64,000 nt of DNA from Methanobacteriota archaeon (GTDB lineage: Archaea > Thermoplasmatota > Poseidoniia > Poseidoniales > Thalassarchaeaceae): positions 1-64,000 of the forward strand of contig JAERSV010000023.1 in the NCBI GenBank assembly GCA_016845345.1. The letters run 5' to 3'. The notes under the pieces were generated by a model that worked only from the letters and a program-made list of their open reading frames with translations, did no database searches and was not told where the DNA came from. The stretch's first letter is position 1; every line of letters starts with the position of its first letter. Positions 45,444-53,671 of the stretch are shown piece after piece. A program made the translations under genes and the position numbers.

Positions 45444-45815
45444 CTACTCTTCTTGTAAAATGATTCTTTCATAATTTTCCATTTTCCTTGGGAATAGTCG
45501 GCGCTTCATTTTACTAGTATACGGCCAATATGTGGTGATAAGAATCACATTTTCATCCTCAATTAAAATCCCACAATATACCTCTAAATTATTGATTAAG
45601 CAGTAATATTTCATCAAGCCTTCTTCATCATCAAATTTCTGATACCAAGTCCCCTTTTCTCTCATTAATTTCTCCATTTTGGGTAACTTTTGTCTGGTAT
45701 CTCGATAACTATTCGATTGGACTAACCAATCTTCCCGAGTTGTCTTTCTCTCGATGACATGGTGAGTGAATTCAATTCGAGCGGCTACTAAACTAGGTTC
45801 ACCTTCGTAAGTCAC
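45444..45815 (-). CDS. Small AT-rich orphan protein, possibly DUF4258/BrnT-like
   Basis: 123 residues from a GTG start. The N-terminal part contains FTHHVIERKTTREDWL, and the C-terminal half has YCLINNLEVYCGILIEDENVILITTY; this order loosely recalls DUF4258/BrnT-type RelE-fold proteins, but the match is weak. Codon choice is more AT-rich than neighbouring genes and the residues more Lys/Glu/Tyr-rich, hinting at transfer. No antitoxin-like partner gene is adjacent. The promoter has two TATA-like boxes just upstream, consistent with a leaderless mRNA. It may instead be an unrelated orphan. Confidence 0.55.
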   Translation of the reverse strand: MTYEGEPSLVAARIEFTHHVIERKTTREDWLVQSNSYRDTRQKLPKMEKLMREKGTWYQKFDDEEGLMKYYCLINNLEVYCGILIEDENVILITTYWPYTSKMKRRLFPRKMENYERIILQEE

Positions 45816-45823
45816 AAATTTTC

Positions 45824-45845
45824 AATATATTATCACTAATATATT
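45824..45845 (-). promoter_or_regulatory. Twin AATATATT promoter boxes
   Basis: AATATATT occurs at 45824-45831 and again at 45838-45845. The distal box is 23-30 nt upstream of the GTG start at 45815, the normal TATA-to-start distance for a leaderless archaeal transcript. Confidence 0.5.
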
Positions 45846-45862
45846 TTTTATGCTTGTAAGGG

Positions 45863-48127
45863 TCATTCCTCTTCAGATGATGTGAGTACTGCTTTTGTTG
45901 GCACTGCTGCAACCGGTTTGCCGCCAACTAATCCTGATAGAATCAAATCAAAGCCATCTGCGTCCCCTTCCATGTCAATTCTGAGGAATCGATTTGTTTT
46001 AGCATTCAAATCTCCAAGGAAAACCTCGTCACCATCAAATAATGATTCAGGGGTTACTGATGTCACATTCCATTCAATTCCTTCAACAGCCTGAAATCTG
46101 ATTGCCGCTAAGGCCCATTCTTCAGATAGAAGCCTCAATCCCACGGTGACTGAACGTTCTCCCTCATTCGCAGTCAATCCCCAGACAATCAAGTCAAGCG
46201 ATTCGGTAGTGTGGCGTGTGAGAGGCTTACCCCATTCCATGGTCAATGCATCCCAGTCTGTATCTGCGAGCGATTCTAGTGCGTGAAGTAGTGCATTTGG
46301 GTCCTTTAGATTCTTTGGGTCAGCAGCAATCAGTCGCTCCCGCAAGCGCTTCAGTCTACGCTTTTCATGAACTTCAATTTGTAAGACTCCATCGGATTTC
46401 ATTCTCCAGTAAATAACAACCATCATAGGCGATAACAAAATAAATCCTATGACGATGTAAAATGTGCTAACCTGATCGGAATAATCAATCCATTCTCCCT
46501 CAATTGGTTCTGCACCCTCAGGTGTTGACCATGCCCAATTTATTGTGTAATCTACTTCGGTTGTGATGTTTGATTCTACGACCAAGAGGTGGCGTCCATG
46601 TGGTAAGTCAAGTGTTGTCGTCGCTTGTTGCCCCTGCATTTCAGTAAGATTCCAAGAAACAGTAGTCCACGCGTTATACGCAGTAGTATTGAGTTGCACA
46701 AGTTTGAGCACACAAGTTCCCGGGTCTGATTCAATAGTTGCCGTCAACAAACTCCGATACGGATAACCTATTTCTCTCTCAATGAGATACACATCACGTA
46801 TATCTTCACCTCCAATAGTGCCGCTCGTATAACCCGATTCAGATTGCATAATTTCCCAATCCAGCGTATCGGCTTCTCCATTTGGTTGATTATCTGATGC
46901 GTCTCCTGGGGTCGCACCATCATTTGGACCAAGAGACGTTGTTGTCAGCGTCCAAATTAGTGGTTCACTAGCGTTGGTAAAAGTGATTGCTGCGGCATCT
47001 GCATCTGCTGGAACAGTGAATTGAATACTGCCGCTGAGATTCGATTCGTTTTGGATGATAATCCATGTGCCTATTCTTGATTGGAAGTGAATATCAGCGG
47101 CACTAGATATTGTCCAATCAACGATGAATTTACTTCGTGAGCCGGCTTCTAATCGGATGGTATCTCCACTATCATCGGTTGTTAGATGACCAGATAATGT
47201 TTCATCTTTGATAGTGGGTGCAACCCAAGGCTGAGATACGGTTTCCCCAAAGGATGTCTCAAGTTCTGCTGAATGACTTGCAAAGCGTAGCGAATACAAT
47301 CCTGGTTGATTACTAGCGGGATATACTGAAACCCAAATTTCATCATTATTTACTTCAACAAGCAATCTTTCAGCAGGATTACTAGAACCTGCCATGAATT
47401 GTTGTTGAGAAATGAGTTGAAGGTCGTTGGAGGTTCTGCTCCATAATTCAATAAAAACATCATTCGAAAAGGCCGAGAATTCGATTTCAATAATATCTCC
47501 ATCACTCGCATTGAGCTGAAAAGTGTCCGAATCTTCGGCCGAGTCAAGAGAGCCGTTCCACCAAACTGCGGAATCATCTATCACTGCACGGTCAATTGTT
47601 CCACAATCGCTGAGAGAGTTACATCCTGCCATTTCTATGAGTCGCCAATCATCTGTATTTTCGCCTGGATTTGGCAATTGCTGAGGTGTGTCAACAAATT
47701 CTCCACTAGCAAGGTCAAAGAAGATTCGTGAAACAAGTAATTCCTGGCTAGTGATCCCGTCACGGGTAATTTGAATAGTCGTTAAGCCAGCACTTAGGTC
47801 CCCACTCAATTCCAAATGGAAACGGCCTGTTGTGCTGTATTCTGAACCCCAAGAGTCAGTTACTGTCAGATTTAACTCTTCACAATTGCTTTCTGATGGG
47901 CAATCAACTGAAATCCAAAACGGACTTCCTCGAACATCTAATGTCTCACTCCAGACCGCTTCACCTTCACCCAGTTCAACGTTTGATGAGAATTTCGGAG
48001 ACACAATTGTCGGCAATTCTGAGGGTGCGGGGATGCTAGTTATCAGCAGAACAATCGCCAGTGCAGAGGCTATGGTTAGGCGGCTCACATTTACTTGGCG
48101 CGCCCCTCGGCATTTAGAATCATTCAA
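45863..48127 (-). CDS. Surface protein with PPC-type domains and cytoplasmic domain
   Basis: 754 residues. An N-terminal basic stretch and hydrophobic helix (~16-34) form the signal peptide; a GTG at 48086-48088 would give a shorter, cleaner signal. The ectodomain has bacterial pre-peptidase C-terminal (PPC)-like modules, seen in the phrases AEDSDTFQLNASDGDIIEIE (~195) and GLYSLRFAS (~275), plus further beta domains. One span at ~553-573 precedes a ~180-residue cytoplasmic part: a basic coiled helix (EKRRLKRLRERLIA) and a folded acidic beta domain ending in SSEEE. It is divergent from arcS across 13 bp. Function unknown. Confidence 0.75.
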   Translation of the reverse strand: MNDSKCRGARQVNVSRLTIASALAIVLLITSIPAPSELPTIVSPKFSSNVELGEGEAVWSETLDVRGSPFWISVDCPSESNCEELNLTVTDSWGSEYSTTGRFHLELSGDLSAGLTTIQITRDGITSQELLVSRIFFDLASGEFVDTPQQLPNPGENTDDWRLIEMAGCNSLSDCGTIDRAVIDDSAVWWNGSLDSAEDSDTFQLNASDGDIIEIEFSAFSNDVFIELWSRTSNDLQLISQQQFMAGSSNPAERLLVEVNNDEIWVSVYPASNQPGLYSLRFASHSAELETSFGETVSQPWVAPTIKDETLSGHLTTDDSGDTIRLEAGSRSKFIVDWTISSAADIHFQSRIGTWIIIQNESNLSGSIQFTVPADADAAAITFTNASEPLIWTLTTTSLGPNDGATPGDASDNQPNGEADTLDWEIMQSESGYTSGTIGGEDIRDVYLIEREIGYPYRSLLTATIESDPGTCVLKLVQLNTTAYNAWTTVSWNLTEMQGQQATTTLDLPHGRHLLVVESNITTEVDYTINWAWSTPEGAEPIEGEWIDYSDQVSTFYIVIGFILLSPMMVVIYWRMKSDGVLQIEVHEKRRLKRLRERLIAADPKNLKDPNALLHALESLADTDWDALTMEWGKPLTRHTTESLDLIVWGLTANEGERSVTVGLRLLSEEWALAAIRFQAVEGIEWNVTSVTPESLFDGDEVFLGDLNAKTNRFLRIDMEGDADGFDLILSGLVGGKPVAAVPTKAVLTSSEEE

Positions 48128-48140
48128 TTATAGCGCATAG

Positions 48141-49982
48141 GTGGCGCCCTTCGTGACTGATTCCACGCTAGGCCGAACGGTGGCCGAAAGATTGCGTCAT
48201 GCGCGCATGATGGCCTTAGGTGACCGCAAGAATCCATTATGTATCACTCCGGCCCTAATCGGCACAAGAAATGACGAATCTCAACTAAGCATCAGCACTA
48301 ATTTGATGCCATTTGTAGTTGATTATGATAGCACTTCTCTGCCAGCAACGATGACAATTACTGGAAGAGGCGCGATGGCAATGCCATTTGACAACGATTC
48401 TCCTCAATGGTTTTGTCAAATGAACCATATTTTACCACCTTCATTAGAAGATTCCGATACCGGAGTAAGAGGGCGTTCAAACGGTGGCTTAATTTCCCTA
48501 TCATGGCAAACTTTGAGGCATGATTCAGAATTAATGGATTTACCTGAACAACCAGAAATCATTGCTTTGGTCGATGCAATACAACTGGCAAACCATCCGG
48601 GCAAATTGGTGTCTGCGTTGGCGGTCCTCAGAACTCATTTCCCGTCGTCTTTGTTGTGGTGTCCCGGTTTAGGTGGACCAGATAACCTTGCATTACTTAC
48701 TTGGTTTGGGGTTGACTTACATGATTTCACACGCTCAAGGCAAGCAGAATCTTTGGGCTATCTACTAACTTCTGATGGGGCGAGAGAGCCAAGTGAAGGA
48801 TATGATGAAAATTCTGATATCGAGGCGCAGTGTAATGAATGGAAACGTGAGATTTCAGCAGTAAAATCTGCATTAAAGAATGGTAATCTGCGCCAGTTAG
48901 TAGAAAAGCGTTCATTGAATTCACCGAAACTAGTTGAACATCTTAGATTCCATGACAGGCTGATGGTCGAGCAATTTAGTGATAAAAGCGAGATTTCGAT
49001 TAATGGCGCGCCATTACGTCGATTCGTTAAACATGGAATGAAATGGCGATGTCACAGCCAAGTTAGTCGCCAAGACCCTTTAATTGTTGATTGGATTCAA
49101 AGGATATCTTCTGATTATCGAACACCCATTGAGCAATCAGAGGTTCTAGTTTTGCTTCCGTGCAGTGCGCGTAAACCATACTCCATGTCACAGTCTCACA
49201 GACGCTTCCGGGGTTCACTTCGCCACCGACCACTCCACGAAGTAATGGTGACCGCACCACTAGGGGTAGTTCCTCGTGAACTTGAAGAATTGTGGCCCGC
49301 TTCTCACTACGATATTCCAGTGACCGGAGAATGGGACGGCGAAGAATTAGCGATAATCCAAAAATGTGTCAAATCACTGGTCTCTAACAATGGTTACAAG
49401 AGAATAATCAATCATAGTGGAATCAATTTTGACAGCGATGAAATTGGCATTGAAATTATTGATACGCGGCAAGGCGAAGGCGCTGGGTCTCATGATGCAC
49501 TTGCAAGACTCAAACAAGCATCAGAGGATGCTGCTAAGAAATTCCATCCGAATTATAGGATGAATGAGAAACAACAATTGCTCATTAAAATGAGAAGCAT
49601 TTCTCGCTGGCTTCATAATAATGATGACTGGCTCGAAAACGCTCATGTTGGTGGAAAACCCCCACGTTGGAAGATTCTTGAGGGAAAACAGCAGTTAGCA
49701 ATGTGGCATCCTCAAGATGGAAGGTTTGCATTTCCAAAGGGTACTTTACCTAGTTTAGCGAAGTGTGCAACCCTATCAGAAGTATATTTAGTGGATGGTC
49801 CGAAACTTGAGGGCGATATTTTCTCGCCTATGGTTTCCAAGGTGGTTGGAGACATTCGAGTCGGCGACGAAGTATTGCTTTACCGTGCAGGAAAACTCCT
49901 TGGCAGCGCTCGAAGCGTGACTGCAAAGTGGGAGTATTTCGGAAGTCCTGGCAGGGTTGCAAAGACCAAACACAGGCTGTAA
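48141..49982 (+). CDS. arcS: Archaeosine synthase (ArcS)
   Basis: 613 residues. ArcS converts the preQ0 base that TGT placed at position 15 of archaeal tRNA towards archaeosine. The N-terminal ~230 residues are a degenerate TGT-like barrel (GLGGPDNLALLTWFGVDL). The hallmark LPCSARKPYSMSQSHRRFR lies at ~339-357. The C-terminal ~75 residues form a PUA domain (VVGDIRVGDEVLLYRAGKLLGSARS) that binds tRNA. Domain order and length fit full ArcS rather than ArcTGT. The start is GTG at 48141, and the gene is divergent from the preceding surface gene by 13 bp. rps15 follows 68 bp later. The TGT and amidotransferase partners are not in the window. Confidence 0.88.
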   Translation: MAPFVTDSTLGRTVAERLRHARMMALGDRKNPLCITPALIGTRNDESQLSISTNLMPFVVDYDSTSLPATMTITGRGAMAMPFDNDSPQWFCQMNHILPPSLEDSDTGVRGRSNGGLISLSWQTLRHDSELMDLPEQPEIIALVDAIQLANHPGKLVSALAVLRTHFPSSLLWCPGLGGPDNLALLTWFGVDLHDFTRSRQAESLGYLLTSDGAREPSEGYDENSDIEAQCNEWKREISAVKSALKNGNLRQLVEKRSLNSPKLVEHLRFHDRLMVEQFSDKSEISINGAPLRRFVKHGMKWRCHSQVSRQDPLIVDWIQRISSDYRTPIEQSEVLVLLPCSARKPYSMSQSHRRFRGSLRHRPLHEVMVTAPLGVVPRELEELWPASHYDIPVTGEWDGEELAIIQKCVKSLVSNNGYKRIINHSGINFDSDEIGIEIIDTRQGEGAGSHDALARLKQASEDAAKKFHPNYRMNEKQQLLIKMRSISRWLHNNDDWLENAHVGGKPPRWKILEGKQQLAMWHPQDGRFAFPKGTLPSLAKCATLSEVYLVDGPKLEGDIFSPMVSKVVGDIRVGDEVLLYRAGKLLGSARSVTAKWEYFGSPGRVAKTKHRL

Positions 49983-50050
49983 TGACTCTCATAGAGAGGC
50001 GGAGCGGTTATGAATGGGGAGTAGGTCGGCGGCTCGCTCAAGGTGTTATC

Positions 50051-50506
50051 ATGGGACGAATGCACAGTGGTGGAAAGGGTCGTTCAGGCTCAACCCGGCC
50101 AAATGTTAGTGAGTTACCTGAGTGGTCAGAACAAGACGCTTCAAGGGTTGAGTCGCTCATTGTTGAATTGAATGAACAAGGCAATTCAAACGCTATGATA
50201 GGTACAATACTTCGTGACCAACACTCAGTTCCTAGTGTAAAACTACTACTCGGAAAGTCTGTCGGCGCAGTTCTGGAAGAAGCTGGCAAGACTCGTGCAG
50301 TTCCAGAAGAACTGATGAACATGATGCGTAAGGCACAAGGCATCATTGACCATTTAGAGAATAATCACAAAGATTTGCATAATAATCGTCAACTCAATCT
50401 AGTCGAATCAAAGATTCGCCGCACAGCCCAATATTACCAATCAAATGGCAAATTAGATGATGAGTGGAACTACAAGCGTGACCAACTTCGTCTAATGGTG
50501 GAGTAA
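50051..50506 (+). CDS. rps15: 30S ribosomal protein S15, archaeal type
   Basis: 151 residues. Starts MGRMHSGGKGRSGSTRP, the archaeal/eukaryal S15 (uS15) N-terminal extension, followed by PEWSEQDASRVESLIVEL and the helical rRNA-binding core (LNLVESKIRRTAQYYQSNGKL). Length matches archaeal S15 exactly, unlike the ~89-residue bacterial form. ATG 50051 has AAGGTG at 50040-50045. The longer upstream frame overlaps arcS and is not coding. In many archaea rps15 sits next to a RecJ/DHH-family gene; here the next gene that could fit lies 2.2 kb downstream. Confidence 0.95.
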   Translation: MGRMHSGGKGRSGSTRPNVSELPEWSEQDASRVESLIVELNEQGNSNAMIGTILRDQHSVPSVKLLLGKSVGAVLEEAGKTRAVPEELMNMMRKAQGIIDHLENNHKDLHNNRQLNLVESKIRRTAQYYQSNGKLDDEWNYKRDQLRLMVE

Positions 50507-50507
50507 T

Positions 50508-50527
50508 TGCGCCGCCATAGCGGCGCA
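50508..50527 (+). terminator. GC-rich hairpin immediately after rps15
   Basis: TGCGCCGC-CATA-GCGGCGCA, a perfect 8-bp stem with a 4-nt loop starting two bases after the TAA stop. There is no T-run, so it may protect the mRNA 3' end or regulate S15 rather than terminate on its own. Confidence 0.5.
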
Positions 50528-50610
50528 GTGGATAGATTCCTAATGCTGAATATTCAGCCGTGACAATTCTTGGCTTCGGTCAGTCCTCAGCGTCTCCGCT
50601 TCGGACAACA

Positions 50611-50741
50611 TTTGAGTGGAAGATTTTGCCAGCAAAATCGACTACTATTGTTCTCATTCAGATTTTATCCCCAACAATTGTCACTATGATTGAACCCGCT
50701 GGGCGGATTTTCAATCTTCACCTGCGCTTCTTGAATCCACA
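50611..50741 (+). repeat. 131-nt structured element, copy 1
   Basis: Shares 111 of 131 positions with 50872-51002, with no gaps. It folds on paper as an outer helix GTGGA/TCCAC (50616-50620/50736-50740) enclosing three hairpins: GATTTTGC/GCAAAATC (50622-50629/50632-50639), ATTGTT/AACAAT (50647-50652/50673-50678) and GATTGAA/TTCAATC (50688-50694/50710-50716). All four are perfect here. Candidate non-coding RNA or mobile-repeat remnant. Confidence 0.65.
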
Positions 50742-50871
50742 CTCGGAATTTTGCATGGTATAATATGCATTTTTGAAAGGGTCATGAAAAAATCACCTCT
50801 CCGATTATTGACCCTTCGGGCGTATTTGGATGGCTAAGTCTGATTTAGTTAACAACAAGTTTCATTTGATT

Positions 50872-51002
50872 TTTGAGTGGAAGATTTTGCAAGCAATATC
50901 GACTACTATTGTTCTCATTCAGATTAGAACGGAAAGAATCACCACTATGATTGAACCCTTTGAGCAGATTTCCAATCTAAACCTGCTCTTCTTGAATCCA
51001 CA
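50872..51002 (+). repeat. 131-nt structured element, copy 2
   Basis: Second copy, 261 bp downstream. The outer GTGGA/TCCAC helix is kept, but each inner stem has one mismatch (7/8, 5/6 and 6/7 pairs) without compensating change. The first 54 nt are almost unchanged; substitutions cluster in two patches after that. Confidence 0.65.
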
Positions 51003-51069
51003 GTTTACGTCGCCGATTGATTGAGTTTGGCAATGATTGAAGGGTTCTCTAAGATTCGGTGTGCTTTGC

Positions 51070-51991
51070 CTAACAGTAGAAATCTGTGCAAGTGCTGCCG
51101 AACATTTCAGATAACCCAATAACAACGATACAAAGCAGCAATCCAATCAGTTGTCCGTGCAGGATTCCTTGTTTTTTCCGTGCTCCCATCATTACTGCTG
51201 CTACAATCCACCCCGTCAAGCCAGCACCAATGCTAATCAAACTGAGTAGGAATACAGGGGAACCTATTGAAGCAAAGGTGTCAGAATCAAGAACAATGGT
51301 TGTCCCATTAGCAGGTGGCTCATCAGCAATGATTTGTAAATCTCCATTGGTTTCATCCCAAGTTACGTTGTAGCCCTCACTAATCCAAATTACTCCTTCT
51401 CCACATTCAAATTGGGCAATCTCCGAGTACTCTTCCCATTCGTTCGTTTGGTCGTCTAGCCAAGCATCAAACATGACATCCTTTCCATCAACACAAACAA
51501 TTGCCTCGAGATCAAATACCGTTGTAACCCCATCTCCATTTGCTACAACCTGACCATTGAATTGGTTGCCCGACAACACTCCGCCGCCAAGTCCACTAAT
51601 TCCAACGAAAATTAGGAGAGCCGCGAGAACAGTGATTGCAGTACCAATAGCGTAATCTTTGGATTCAATGGGTGGAGGTTGCAGGATTTCAACGCATTCT
51701 TTCAAATTTTGTCGATTAGCGTTATATTTGGCCGCAGATGTGTATATATCAAAAATTAGATAGAACGGGATTGTGATTATTAATGGAAAGAAAAAAGTGC
51801 ATAAACCCAAATATACGAGCCACTTTATTTGAGTTGCTTTTTTTCACTCTATCGCTACTAACTTGCCACGCCCTCCAAGCAGCAATCGTCCCAAGTTCAG
51901 GTGGAATATCTGCGCTTTCATGAGTTGATGATTCATCGCTAATTACGATAGCTGGAGGTTCTCCCATAGCACTCTCAAAGTTATTGGGCAT
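51070..51991 (-). pseudogene. Membrane protein gene split by a 7-base homopolymer frameshift
   Basis: Two overlapping frames (51991-51749 and 51810-51070) read as one gene. The first gives an acidic cytoplasmic N-terminus to RVKK at the A7 run (T7 on the plus strand, 51838-51844), then drifts into an Asn/Phe-rich ending. Removing one A joins it to ATQIKWLVYLGLCTFFFPL, a proper membrane helix that leads straight into the second frame. The joined protein (~306 aa) would have a ~60-residue cytoplasmic head, two spans, a ~110-residue ectodomain with Cys pairs, and two more spans ending in a Cys-rich tip (STCTDFYC). Sequencing indel, true mutation or slippage are all possible. Family not recognised. 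Confidence 0.65.
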
Positions 51992-52058
51992 TTCAAGGTT
52001 CGCACTGCTACAGAGATAGTAATGCAGAATTCAGTGATAGATAATTGTGTAGCAGAAT

Positions 52059-52655
52059 CTACTCAACATTTTGTCCGCCGTCATCTAATGTTTCTGGGCG
52101 AGACCAGTATGTGAATTGAGGTACCCAATCCCCGTCTGTTCTTCCTGCAAGTGAGAGAATGTGCCAAAACGAGCAGAACGCATCACCAGGTCCAAAAGTC
52201 GCATTGTTTTTCTTGACAATCTTGCCACCTTGTTTGGAAAAAAAGGATATTCCCGGGTAGTTCCCCTCACCCTCCTCAACACTCTCTTCAAGGGCATAAC
52301 CCTCTCCTTCATGTGAGGCTAAATTGAACCGCCAGCCACGCTCATTTGCAAATTTCCTCTGAATATCTGGATTATCTTTTGAAACCAAGAATACCGAAAA
52401 CTCGGTTTCTAAATGTGGAAGAAATGCATTAATTCCATCAGCCCAAAGTGTGCAATATCGACACCCTTGTCCCATATTGTGAATGACGAAAAGTCCCTCT
52501 TTACCGCCGAACATTTCTGAAAGTTTGATTTTACCATGCGAATTAGAAAATTCATAATCCGAAACTTCGATTCCTGCTTGTTGAATTCTCATCGCTTCTA
52601 TTTCTTTTCCAAGTTTGTAATATTCCATCTCTTTAGCGCGAATATCATCATGCAT
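52059..52655 (-). CDS. DUF899-family thioredoxin-fold protein
   Basis: 198 residues. An N-terminal helix is followed by a thioredoxin-like fold: a strand-loop LFVIHNMGQGCRYCTLWADG with a CRYC pair at ~65-68, and later segments (VSKDNPDIQRKFANERGW, YPGISFFSKQGGKI) of the DUF899 pattern. DUF899 proteins are mostly bacterial, cytoplasmic and probably redox-active; their substrate is unknown. The C-terminal FCSFWHILSLAG and FTYWSRPE match the family ending. The gene lies in the accessory-looking stretch after rps15, so transfer is plausible. Confidence 0.78.
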   Translation of the reverse strand: MHDDIRAKEMEYYKLGKEIEAMRIQQAGIEVSDYEFSNSHGKIKLSEMFGGKEGLFVIHNMGQGCRYCTLWADGINAFLPHLETEFSVFLVSKDNPDIQRKFANERGWRFNLASHEGEGYALEESVEEGEGNYPGISFFSKQGGKIVKKNNATFGPGDAFCSFWHILSLAGRTDGDWVPQFTYWSRPETLDDGGQNVE

Positions 52656-52763
52656 GTTTGGCGCAATACTGATTTTGATTTGAAATATATGGCTAATATC
52701 AAAAAATTATCGAATTGTATCAGTTAAGTTTTCACAAAAACTGATTGCTAAGCAAAATATCCT

Positions 52764-53648
52764 ATGATGAGTGAGTGGCTTTTTGGTAGTAGACATTGTC
52801 CGGCGGCCATGCGCTCATTATTGGAGTTGGAGGCATTTGCTGCAATTGCCGAAAATCTCCAAACTTATGCGGCATCAATTAGCCAATCAGATACTATCAC
52901 ACTGATAATTCCGCCAACACCCGAAGGAGCAGTCTGTTCGGCTTTTTTGGAGGCGGCTTTGTTAGACTGTGAAATTCCATACCGCCGCCGTTTCGCTCCT
53001 CGCTCTGCATCCCCTCCATTTATTGAGATAAAAGACGGGGATGCCTCGAATAAACCCTCATCTCATCAGCCCAATCAATTTGTCATTACCCCACTGTTTG
53101 CCACAGGAGTGAGAGGGCATGATGGGGTAGCCCACAGAGGCGTCCTTTCAACGGTTGCACAATCAGCAGCCTTGGCGGAATTAATTTCACGGGTTGGAAA
53201 AAAGTCGCGTTCACTACGGCCTTGGTTACTGGCCGGTAATTGGTGGGCTGGGGCGCTTGACCAAGGGTATGACCCTGTGTACAGTGCTCTTCGTGACCAT
53301 TTGCATCAGGAAGGTTCGGTCAGAGTGGTGCCAATTCCGGAGATAGAAAACCCGGATATGACTGGGCTAAAACAGGTCGATTTAGAAACCGCGGCAAGTA
53401 CTCGTGAAACATGGTCTTCTCTAGATGTAGATGCTAAGGCAAATGCGCTCAGTACTCTTGTCCTACCACAGGTGTTGAGTGAAAAACCATCGACAGCGAG
53501 GCTCGAAGAATTAGTGTGGCATAGAATTAAATTGGCAGATTCTGAAAGCGATTTACACACTAGGATGGTATCTGCTCGTGCAATGTGGGATGGCACTCCG
53601 AAGGCAGCATCAATTTTGATTGACTCAATTTTGTCTGGGGCAATCTGA
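52764..53648 (+). CDS. Uncharacterised protein, possibly a degenerate DHH/RecJ-Cdc45-like domain
   Basis: 294 residues, soluble. Residues ~45-80 (ITLIIPPTPEGAVCSAFLEAALLD and a following basic strand) have the strand-loop-helix layout of the first DHH-family motif (DxDG...A...), but with Thr-Pro-Glu-Gly in place of the catalytic aspartates. No DHH triad is seen. Inactive relatives of this fold include Cdc45-type replication proteins, and RecJ/GAN genes often neighbour rps15 in archaea, which is the contextual reason for the suggestion. The rest is not recognisable. Start at ATG 52764 or 52767. Treat the family call as a hypothesis. Confidence 0.5.
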   Translation: MMSEWLFGSRHCPAAMRSLLELEAFAAIAENLQTYAASISQSDTITLIIPPTPEGAVCSAFLEAALLDCEIPYRRRFAPRSASPPFIEIKDGDASNKPSSHQPNQFVITPLFATGVRGHDGVAHRGVLSTVAQSAALAELISRVGKKSRSLRPWLLAGNWWAGALDQGYDPVYSALRDHLHQEGSVRVVPIPEIENPDMTGLKQVDLETAASTRETWSSLDVDAKANALSTLVLPQVLSEKPSTARLEELVWHRIKLADSESDLHTRMVSARAMWDGTPKAASILIDSILSGAI

Positions 53649-53671
53649 TTACAGTGTTAGTAATTCAGATT

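Larger units (their letters stand above)
50507..51069. other. 563-bp intergenic region with duplicated element
   Basis: No convincing gene. It holds a hairpin after rps15, two copies of a 131-nt element and an AAGGGTCA/TGACCCTT inverted repeat (50777-50784/50809-50816) between the copies. Two ~65-codon frames (50560-50763 and 50830-51024) are open through the copies, but the pattern of change does not look protein-coding. Confidence 0.6.

Noticed and set aside
49928-50050. Upstream extension of S15
   Set aside because: Overlaps the arcS coding end; the family N-terminus begins exactly at MGRMHSGG with a good Shine-Dalgarno sequence.
50560-51024. Two ~65-residue ORFs carrying the repeated element, as a tandem small-protein family
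   Set aside because: Most codon differences change the amino acid while a 54-nt block is nearly identical at the nucleotide level, and neither has a convincing start, so a nucleic-acid element fits better. Not fully excluded.
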